From the NCBI RefSeq assembly GCF_003063625.1, contig NZ_CP026604.1, positions 1,178,001 to 1,242,000 of the forward strand: a stretch of DNA of 64,000 nt. Direction: 5' to 3'. The stretch comes from Saccharobesus litoralis (lineage in GTDB: Bacteria; Pseudomonadota; Gammaproteobacteria; Enterobacterales; Alteromonadaceae). The notes below the pieces were generated by a model. It searched no databases, was not told the origin of the DNA, and worked only from the letters and a program-made list of their open reading frames with translations. The position numbers were made by a program, and so were the translations under genes. Shown in pieces: positions 44,219 through 51,267 of this stretch; position 1 is the stretch's first letter; each line of letters starts with the position of its first letter.

Positions 44219-45145
44219 TTAAGCGACAGCCTGCACCCTATTATTAGGATCCGTAAATTGAGGTTGGGCGTTGTGCTCAAATTTAACAACAAAATCCTCA
44301 ATAAAGGTTTGTGGCGACATACCAGTATCAAAAGTAAAAGCTTTTGCAAATCCGCGTTCATTAAAGAAACCACAGTCATCGGATACAGTTTCAACATCAT
44401 GACCTTGCAATAGTAACTGCAGCGCATAGGCAATGCGTTTGTGTTGAATATATTGCTTAGGACTAATATTGAGCGCTGTTCTAAACTTTCGAGCAAAATG
44501 CGGCGGCTCTATATTCAAGCCACTGACTCGAGTTAAATCTCCTATACTGGGCGGGTTGCTCATATTATCGGTAATATGGTGCGCGACTTGTAATATTGTT
44601 TGATACCGTAGCGCAGCACTAGGACACTTTACCCCTTGTAGCTGGCTAAAATAAGGTACTAACATTTGCTTAATCAGCGTTTGCTGTTGCTGATTACTAG
44701 CAACAGACGCTTTTGTTGCGAACCCGTCTAACGCGCGATAAAACAAAGGAGTAAGCTCATCAACTTGAGAGGCCGCTATCTGGCTTATATCGCCATTTAA
44801 TAACATGATCGCCAACTCGGCTGGCGTGCTAAGTTGAAACGAAACATCAAGAATATTAACCCCTCGCTGATCTTGAAAAGAGGCTGAAACGTAAGGCGAA
44901 AGTAGGTAGGCGCTACCTTGCTCTAGCGTGACCTTTTGCCGCTTAAACACCACATCAACTCGGCCTGAGCTCACATAAATAAGACGACAGTAATAGTTAA
45001 GCCTAGACTCATGCTGTTTAAGTAACTCAAAAGACATCATAGTAGCCGAACAATAGCTTATTACAGCCTGTTGTAATACTTGCTCTAATTGTATGTCGTC
45101 GTGCACTAAACAGGTTTTGCTTCCGAGAATTTTATCTTGTCGCAT
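44219..45145 (-). CDS. AraC-family transcriptional regulator
   Basis: Protein of 308 residues. The C-terminal ~95 residues form the two-helix-turn-helix AraC domain: IGDLTRVSGLNIEPPHFARKF for the first HTH and VSDDCGFFNERGFAKAF with GMSPQTF for the second. The N-terminal part (about 20-180) is a sensing domain without an obvious cupin signature (CRLIYVSSGRVDVVFKRQ resembles an AraC-ligand type). It starts 36 bp after the FG-GAP lipoprotein stop, so it is probably its operon partner and may sense a sugar-derived signal. A good AGAGGG precedes the ATG. The target is unknown. Confidence 0.88.
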   Translation of the reverse strand: MRQDKILGSKTCLVHDDIQLEQVLQQAVISYCSATMMSFELLKQHESRLNYYCRLIYVSSGRVDVVFKRQKVTLEQGSAYLLSPYVSASFQDQRGVNILDVSFQLSTPAELAIMLLNGDISQIAASQVDELTPLFYRALDGFATKASVASNQQQQTLIKQMLVPYFSQLQGVKCPSAALRYQTILQVAHHITDNMSNPPSIGDLTRVSGLNIEPPHFARKFRTALNISPKQYIQHKRIAYALQLLLQGHDVETVSDDCGFFNERGFAKAFTFDTGMSPQTFIEDFVVKFEHNAQPQFTDPNNRVQAVA

Positions 45146-45181
45146 GTCTACGCCCTCTTTTAAAACCGCTAATAACTACAA

Positions 45182-47455
45182 CTACCCATTATTAAAGTTA
45201 TTGGCATCAGTGCTGTAACGCTGATTAAGCTTAGGTTTAATCAATTGCTTAGTTTCACCGTTACGCCAAACCACGCTAACTTTTTTCACTTTACTTTGTT
45301 TGGCAATACCAAACTGTAACGTGTTAATCACCCCTTGCGAAAACACTTCGCCCGCTGAACCAACACGTCGAACTAATTGCGTCCCATCATCAAGGCTAAC
45401 CACAACTTCAGCGCCTAGCGGATCAATGCCGTCTTTAGCGCTATAGCCTATATGGATTAATAAGTTGTTACCTTGGTTAGATGACACGTTTTTATATAAG
45501 TACCAATGGCCTTCTTCTTCACTGCCATTGAGCAAATCGATTTGGCCGTCTAAATCAAAATCAAACGCCTGCCCCATATCACCATGCCCTGGATCATTAA
45601 CGTCGTGCGCGCCATGCATAGTGGTTATCGCAAAGCGTTTGCCTTGCATATTTAGCAACATTAAATCGGTGACTCTGTCATCCAAAAACCCGTAACGATG
45701 AACAAAAAGATCGGTCCAGCCATCATTGTTAAAGTCACCATGAGTGACCCCCCAATGGTTGCCTCCTTTAGGGATCTGCCATTGCTGTGAAGCGTTTACA
45801 AATCGATCACCTTGGTTAATTAACAAAATATCTTGCACGTTCCGGTTATTGGCCGGCCAATCATATGCAACGTTAGTTAAACCGCTAAGCTTGAACGATA
45901 CGTTCCAATAAATCGTTTTATGTCGCACCCACTCCATTTGCCATTTACCATTACCTAAATAACCAAGATAAAAACCATTTTCAGCCTGTGAATCGGCCCA
46001 ACCTTGCGCTTGTTCAGCTTGAATGGTGAGTTGTGCAGGCGCGGTTTTCATCTCTTCTGGGATCTGATTTGGCTGAAAACCCGATGCCTTTATGACAAGG
46101 CGTTTTTTATCCTTACCAAGGAAGATTGGATAATTGCCACGGTATTGACGAAAAACTAAATCGACATGCGACAGGTTGATCTGCTCACCCGCATCAAACG
46201 TGATCAGTGTACGGCCTTTTTTACCTTGATCGCGCACATCCAGTTGCTGGGTTAGCGGGTTAAAATCGATAGACTTATTAGATAATTGGAAGTGCGGTAA
46301 ACCGCGTGATAAATACAGGTCAATTAAGCCATCATTATTAACATCAACATCTGTCACTGCCGTGACTTGCTTGGCATTAACCACAGATTTTGGCACCAGC
46401 TGTTGCGTGACATTGGTAAATGTAAAATCGCCATGGCCTTGCCAAATGGAGAAGGGGGAATACAACACCACATCATCTTTGCCATCGCGGTTAAAATCGG
46501 TGATCAGTACGCGTTCGGCATTAAACGTTTCTAACCCTGGTACAGAAACCGGTTCAAAAGTGCCATCCCCTTGGTTGCGATAAAATAACTGGATAGCGCC
46601 TTTTTTCATTGGCGTTTTTGCATTAAATAAGGCTAAGTCCAGATCGCCATCTAAGTCAAAATCAACCCAACGCGGTGAACGACCACGCGCTGGCGTATTA
46701 ATACCTGCCGCATTAGACACTTGCTTAAACTTGCCATTGTCGTTGCGCAATAACTGGTAAGAAGTCGGATTAGTGCCATTAGCCCCGCCTTTCGCCACCA
46801 TGATATCGAGATCACCATCTTGATCGTAATCACCTAATGCTGAGCCGTGAAAATCAAGCGAATGTTTAAATAAGCGTAATTCGGAAACCGATTTACCTTG
46901 ATGGTTAGTAAATAACTGGGTTGGCACATAGTTGTGGTTATTAGTGACAAAATCTAAATAACCGTCGTTGTTAACATCACCTACCGAGGGGCCGCCATAT
47001 TTAAAAGTTTCGTCGGTTTTCAAGCCAATCGCGGCTGAATGGTCTTTAAATTGAGGAAGGTTAACATTGTCAATGTTTTTCACGTCAAAAGACATCAGGT
47101 TGATTTTACCACCTCGGCTACGAAAGGTTAGTGTTTGTTCACCAAGCGCCGGAAAATCAACAAGATAAGTTAATTTGTGTTGGCCCGATTTCGGTATATC
47201 TAGGTTATCGATAAGTAATGTAGCACCAGACAATAAACTTAAGTGAGCATAATCGGCAGTAATACTCAAATCTATCGTCACCAGTTTAGTCGTGCTGTCT
47301 TTTATATTAACTCTATGCTCTAGGCTTTGCGTATTACTCACTACGCTAGGGAAGCTAGGGCTACTTTTATCCAAGGGTGTGCTACAGCCACCTACGACCA
47401 GAGAAAACAAAACCACAGCTAATGGGTTAAATCGACGTTTAATTGCGTGACGCAT
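45182..47455 (-). CDS. Lipoprotein with FG-GAP/VCBS repeats and ASPIC/UnbV domain
   Basis: Protein of 757 residues. The N-terminal signal ends in the lipobox VGGC, so it is lipid-anchored. About six FG-GAP/VCBS calcium-loop repeats are seen (DYDQDGDLD, DFDLDGDLDL, DFNRDGKDD, DVNNDGLID, DFNNDGWTD, DFDLDGQID), which suggests a beta-propeller, interrupted by a region of about 150 residues (about 385-560). The C-terminus (DPLGAEVVV to VWRNGETKQ) is the ASPIC/UnbV domain. Proteins like this often lie beside TonB receptors in marine polysaccharide loci and are thought to bind ligands at the surface; the exact role is not known. It is divergent from the LacI gene, with 231 bp shared between them. 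Confidence 0.85.
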   Translation of the reverse strand: MRHAIKRRFNPLAVVLFSLVVGGCSTPLDKSSPSFPSVVSNTQSLEHRVNIKDSTTKLVTIDLSITADYAHLSLLSGATLLIDNLDIPKSGQHKLTYLVDFPALGEQTLTFRSRGGKINLMSFDVKNIDNVNLPQFKDHSAAIGLKTDETFKYGGPSVGDVNNDGYLDFVTNNHNYVPTQLFTNHQGKSVSELRLFKHSLDFHGSALGDYDQDGDLDIMVAKGGANGTNPTSYQLLRNDNGKFKQVSNAAGINTPARGRSPRWVDFDLDGDLDLALFNAKTPMKKGAIQLFYRNQGDGTFEPVSVPGLETFNAERVLITDFNRDGKDDVVLYSPFSIWQGHGDFTFTNVTQQLVPKSVVNAKQVTAVTDVDVNNDGLIDLYLSRGLPHFQLSNKSIDFNPLTQQLDVRDQGKKGRTLITFDAGEQINLSHVDLVFRQYRGNYPIFLGKDKKRLVIKASGFQPNQIPEEMKTAPAQLTIQAEQAQGWADSQAENGFYLGYLGNGKWQMEWVRHKTIYWNVSFKLSGLTNVAYDWPANNRNVQDILLINQGDRFVNASQQWQIPKGGNHWGVTHGDFNNDGWTDLFVHRYGFLDDRVTDLMLLNMQGKRFAITTMHGAHDVNDPGHGDMGQAFDFDLDGQIDLLNGSEEEGHWYLYKNVSSNQGNNLLIHIGYSAKDGIDPLGAEVVVSLDDGTQLVRRVGSAGEVFSQGVINTLQFGIAKQSKVKKVSVVWRNGETKQLIKPKLNQRYSTDANNFNNG

Positions 47456-47602
47456 TTTGTAAAACCTTTACCACTTATCGCAAGTGTCAACGAACATAAT
47501 TGTAGACAATATACTTTATATAACGAACAACCTTCAATTATAAAGCTCAAAAATCATCAATAAACAGCCAAACTTTACATAACTACAAGTTTGTTTAATT
47601 TT

Positions 47603-47665
47603 TTGACAGATAAATGATGGTTTTAACAGTGATATCATATACAATAGGTCAAAAGACCTCATTGT
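47603..47665 (+). promoter_or_regulatory. LacI-gene leader with inverted repeat
   Basis: AGGTC-AAAA-GACCT (47646-47659) is extended on both sides by ACAAT/ATTGT with one bulged base, giving 10-bp arms from 47641 to 47665. It lies 21 bp before the LacI-type ATG, between a possible TTGACA (47603-47608) and the ribosome site GGGGAG. It could be an autoregulatory operator or an mRNA hairpin. No well-placed -10 box for the TTGACA was found. Confidence 0.5.
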
Positions 47666-47686
47666 TAAAAGTTAAACGGGGAGTAT

Positions 47687-48700
47687 ATGAAAGTCACGCT
47701 TGATGATGTAGCACTAGAAGCCGGAGTCAGCCGCGCCACAGTCGATAGAGTATTGAATGAGCGTGGTAATGTTAGCCCAATAACCATTGAGCGCGTCAAT
47801 CGTGCTTTATATAGCACTAATTATTTACTCGAGCCTGTCGCCGAACATAAAACCGCGTTTTACACTTTTGACTTTATATTCCCAACACCACATAGCCGTT
47901 ATTTGGATTTTTATTCGCGCCAAGTGGATGCCATAAAAGATTGTTACCATGCGTCGCATATCAATGCACGCATCCATCGTGTTGAAGCATTTAAACCACA
48001 AGCGCTAGCCACCAAGTTATTAGAAATAGGCGATAACACAGATGGCATCGCATTTGTCGCCTTAGAGCATCCTGCGGTTAAAAAAGCAGTTGATCTTCTC
48101 GTGGCACAAGGGGTTGGCGTGATCAGTTTAGTTTCTGATATTACCAATACCCAACGCTTAGCCTATGTCGGTATTGATAACCGTGCCGCTGGGCGCACAG
48201 CAGGCTTGATGATGGGCCGTTTATTAGACAAAGGCGAAACCGGTAAAATAGGCCTGTTTATCGGCAGCCATGCATATCGTGGACACGAAGAGCGTGAAGC
48301 TGGGTTTAGAGGGGTGATCCGCGAACGTTTTCCCCATTTGCGTTTATTAGAAATGCCTGAGTTACTCGACAATGACGCCCGTGCGCAAGAAGTCGCCATG
48401 GCCACGTTAAAAGAAGAAAACTTATTAGGCATTTATAATGTTGGTGGCGGTACAGAGGGCATAGCTCAAGCACTTAAGAAGCTTGATCGCGCTAATGACA
48501 CTGTGTTTATTGCCCATGAATTATTTGATCATACCCGAGAGTATCTGATTGATGGCACCATAGATGCCATTATCAATCAAAATATCAAACACGAAGCTTA
48601 CAATGCGGTAGAAATGCTGATCAATTATAAATCAGGCCAATCTATTCAATCAGGTTTGCTTGAACCTAGAGTTGAAATCTATCTAGCTGAAAACGTATAG
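47687..48700 (+). CDS. LacI-family transcriptional regulator
   Basis: Protein of 337 residues and one of very few plus-strand genes. Residues 1-50 form the LacI HTH (VTLDDVALEAGVSRATVDRVLNE, then VSPITIERV); the usual hinge alanine region follows in shorter form. Residues about 62-337 are a periplasmic-binding-protein-like sugar domain (YVGIDNRAAGRTAGLMMGRLL, IGLFIGSHAYRGHEEREAGF, GIYNVGGGTEGIAQAL, IDAIINQNIKHEAYNAVEML). It should bind a sugar or oligosaccharide and control nearby genes, most likely the divergent lipoprotein and perhaps the TonB receptor. GGGGAG lies just before the ATG. The stop codon TAG belongs to the end of an inserted MITE-like repeat, so the native C-terminus may have been slightly different. 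Confidence 0.92.
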   Translation: MKVTLDDVALEAGVSRATVDRVLNERGNVSPITIERVNRALYSTNYLLEPVAEHKTAFYTFDFIFPTPHSRYLDFYSRQVDAIKDCYHASHINARIHRVEAFKPQALATKLLEIGDNTDGIAFVALEHPAVKKAVDLLVAQGVGVISLVSDITNTQRLAYVGIDNRAAGRTAGLMMGRLLDKGETGKIGLFIGSHAYRGHEEREAGFRGVIRERFPHLRLLEMPELLDNDARAQEVAMATLKEENLLGIYNVGGGTEGIAQALKKLDRANDTVFIAHELFDHTREYLIDGTIDAIINQNIKHEAYNAVEMLINYKSGQSIQSGLLEPRVEIYLAENV

Positions 48701-49053
48701 TCTTCTCGCTCAAGTTTTATGGTTCATTGTCAGCGCTTACTCTCGACTTTGGCTCACAAACCCCTACTTTTGGTGCTTATATGGATGTAAGTACTTAGGT
48801 TTCGTCTGGAACAGGAAACCTGTGGTTCCTGCGTCGTTCTAACAACTAAATCCACTTTCTTCCATTAAGAGCAGCGACCCCAATCACATAATAGAGCATA
48901 TGCTCATGGGGTTTCGAAGCTTGCCTGCATGGATGCAGGTAAGGGGCGTTAGCAGGACGCGGTAGCTTTGACGGCTTTGCTTACATGGATGTAAGTACTT
49001 AGGTTTCGTATGGAACTAGAAACCTGCCCCTAAAACCCGATCGCTTTGACTAA
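48696..49053 (+). repeat. MITE-like element, copy 2 (long)
   Basis: About 358 bp, same orientation as copy 1. It starts TATAGTCTTCTCGCTCA, inside the LacI-gene stop, and ends CCGATCGCTTTGACTA. The ends form imperfect inverted repeats (TAGTCTTCTCGCTCAGG type against TAGTCAAAGCGATCAGG). Inside are two direct copies of ATGGATGTAAGTACTTAGG followed by TTTCGT (about 48781 and 48984). No coding frame is carried. Confidence 0.82.
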
Positions 49054-49069
49054 ATTTTAAGCCATGGCT

Positions 49070-49095
49070 GAGACTAATAATTAACATTCAGTCTC
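49070..49095 (-). terminator. Possible terminator after TonB receptor gene
   Basis: GAGACT and AGTCTC form a 6-bp stem with a 14-nt AT-rich loop, about 25 bp after the receptor stop. No strong U-run follows on the minus strand, so it is only a weak candidate. Confidence 0.35.
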
Positions 49096-49120
49096 TGTTA
49101 ATTAACTCTTTACAAACGGT

Positions 49121-51199
49121 TTAATAGCTAATTGCCGCGCCAAGATACAAGGCGCTGGCTTGCCCTGGAAAATACCTATCTCCGGAAAAACCACTAAAGT
49201 CCGCACGCTCGGCGTAGGCTTTGTTAGAAACGTTTAACCAACGCAAGTACACATCCACTTCCGGCGACCATTGATATTTAGCACGAAAATTAAGCACTTG
49301 ATGACCAGGATAGCCATGTTGGTTTTCGGCATCTGTATAGTATCGGCCTTGATACAAGGTTTCGGCGACTAAGCTAATTTCATCAACCGGTTGCCAAGTT
49401 AATGCTAGCCTACCAAAGTGTTTAGGTGCCGAATCCACTTGATGACCCACAATATCAATTTCGCGATACGTCGCCGCGTTGCCATACTCATGCTCACCAT
49501 AATTCGCGGTGAGCTCAACAAACCAAGTATCGCTCAAGCCATATTGAGCATAAAGCTCTAATCCGCGGCTGGTCATTTTGCCATCAGCCACATTAAAGTA
49601 ATTGGCATCTCGAATAATAATGTTATCGCGTTGCATGTCATAAGCCGCCAGCTCGTAATTTAATTTACCCAGCTCGCCTCGCATGCCAATTTCAATACTA
49701 TCAAGCTGCTCAGCATCGAGATCCGCCACGCTTTGCTCTCGTTGTAAACGATACAGTTCAGTGGCTTGAGGGGCGCGATACCCTCGAGCTAGATTGGCAA
49801 ACAACTGGTTAGATTCATTTAGCTGATAAATAAAACCGAGTTTGGGAGAAAAATGGCTAAAACTATCATCGCGACTTTCAGGGCGGCTAAAACGACAGCC
49901 GCCAAATCCACAAGCCTCTCCTTGATCATTAGTGCGCCCTGCCAGCATATTGTTTTGATAGTCGTAACTAACATGCTCAAAGCGCAAGCTAGCTGTCATA
50001 CTCAGCACTTCGCTTAATTGACGCTGATACTGCATAAAAGGCGCAACAACGGTCGCGCTAACATCGTAATCATAATGATAGCCAGTTGGGATCGTCGCTT
50101 GTAAAAACTCCGAACCTTGAGTCGGTTGCGCTTGAAACTCTTGTAAAAACCCTTGGGTATATTCAGAATCCAAGCCAAATTGTAAACTGGCTTGCGACGA
50201 TAATTGCATATCTATTAACGACTGCACGCCAATACTCGCGTGACCATTTTTTTCAAGCGGTGTGCCCGGTAAAAAGTGCTGTAAAAACTTCATGCTGGTA
50301 TATCGTGCGTAAGGCGTGATTTGCCACGAAAAACCTTCATTAAGGGTATTCTCAACCCGCGTATACCAACGTACAGATTGCGCATCACGATACGCCTCGG
50401 GGTTAGGGTTAGTTGCCGCCAACTTTCTGTTTTTATAGCTATCCGTTCCGACCAAGTAACCTGCGGTTTCTTGATTCAAGTTACTCAATGTCAACTGACT
50501 AGTCACAGAAAAACCACCATGAGTATATTCGTGGCGCGCTAACAATTTTTGATTGGCATAACCTGAATCGTCTCGCCAGCCTTCATCCTTACCAACCGCA
50601 GCGTCAAGTCGAAAGCCATGTTGCTGCTGTTGATAGTTAGCACTCACTTGACCATTTAACTGGCCATGAGGCCCGACATTAACCGCGAGGCGATCAGCAA
50701 AAACATCCACTTTAGGCGATACAACATTAACAACACCATACATGGCGTTTGAACCATACAAAGCTGACCATGGGCCACGGATCACCTCTATACTTTCGGC
50801 AACCTCAAACGGCGAATCAAACAACTCATTAATATTACAAAAACCCGCGGCTCGCAGGGCAATACCGTCAACCGCACTCAATACACTACCACACGCACCA
50901 GCACCGGTTAACACGGGAGAACGCAAAGCCGGTAAGTATTCTTGCCCTTCACCTCGCGCGAAGTTAGCCCCCGGCACTTTACTTAACGCCTGTTGAATAT
51001 GACTGGCACCGGTTAACTGTAGATAGGTTTTATCCAAAACCGCGACGCTACCAACTTGTTGGCGGACCTCGGTATCGATCCGATTTGCCGTCACTTTGAT
51101 ATGTTCGATCACTTGCCCCTGTGCAACCGAGGCCAAAACAAAAGTAGGAAGCAAGCTAAAAAGCGGCTTAACAACAAACCGCGTGACTGACAATTTCAT
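49121..51199 (-). CDS. TonB-dependent outer-membrane receptor
   Basis: Protein of 692 residues with a signal peptide (cut near SVAQGQ), a TonB-box-like stretch (IEHIKVTA), a plug domain (about 40-150; VGSVAVLDKTYLQLTGASHIQQALSKVPG and EVIRGPWSALYGSNAMYGVVNVV) and a 22-strand-type barrel that ends in the aromatic AAISY. Two Cys in the plug (GAGACGS and AGFCNINELF) and two more in FGCGGF-like loop GEACGFGGCRFS probably form disulphides. It imports a ligand with energy from TonB. The substrate is not known; its place next to a LacI regulator and a beta-helix polysaccharide enzyme favours an oligosaccharide over a siderophore. Confidence 0.92.
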   Translation of the reverse strand: MKLSVTRFVVKPLFSLLPTFVLASVAQGQVIEHIKVTANRIDTEVRQQVGSVAVLDKTYLQLTGASHIQQALSKVPGANFARGEGQEYLPALRSPVLTGAGACGSVLSAVDGIALRAAGFCNINELFDSPFEVAESIEVIRGPWSALYGSNAMYGVVNVVSPKVDVFADRLAVNVGPHGQLNGQVSANYQQQQHGFRLDAAVGKDEGWRDDSGYANQKLLARHEYTHGGFSVTSQLTLSNLNQETAGYLVGTDSYKNRKLAATNPNPEAYRDAQSVRWYTRVENTLNEGFSWQITPYARYTSMKFLQHFLPGTPLEKNGHASIGVQSLIDMQLSSQASLQFGLDSEYTQGFLQEFQAQPTQGSEFLQATIPTGYHYDYDVSATVVAPFMQYQRQLSEVLSMTASLRFEHVSYDYQNNMLAGRTNDQGEACGFGGCRFSRPESRDDSFSHFSPKLGFIYQLNESNQLFANLARGYRAPQATELYRLQREQSVADLDAEQLDSIEIGMRGELGKLNYELAAYDMQRDNIIIRDANYFNVADGKMTSRGLELYAQYGLSDTWFVELTANYGEHEYGNAATYREIDIVGHQVDSAPKHFGRLALTWQPVDEISLVAETLYQGRYYTDAENQHGYPGHQVLNFRAKYQWSPEVDVYLRWLNVSNKAYAERADFSGFSGDRYFPGQASALYLGAAISY

Positions 51200-51254
51200 G
51201 ACTGATTTTCAAGATAAACAAAGCTTGGCAGCATGATAACCACGTCTGCCAGCA

Positions 51255-51264
51255 ATGTATACAT
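51255..51264. promoter_or_regulatory. Perfect palindrome upstream of TonB receptor
   Basis: ATGTATACAT lies about 56 bp before the receptor start, in the 68-bp gap after the beta-helix gene. A 10-bp palindrome there could be a regulator half-site or a full operator; a chance match cannot be excluded. Confidence 0.3.
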
Positions 51265-51267
51265 GAC

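Noticed and set aside
44131-44496. 121-residue minus-strand frame
   Set aside because: Out-of-frame overlap with the end of the AraC gene.
47603-47640. Sigma-70 promoter with TTGACA for the LacI gene
   Set aside because: No acceptable -10 box lies 16-18 bp downstream; kept only as part of the leader description.
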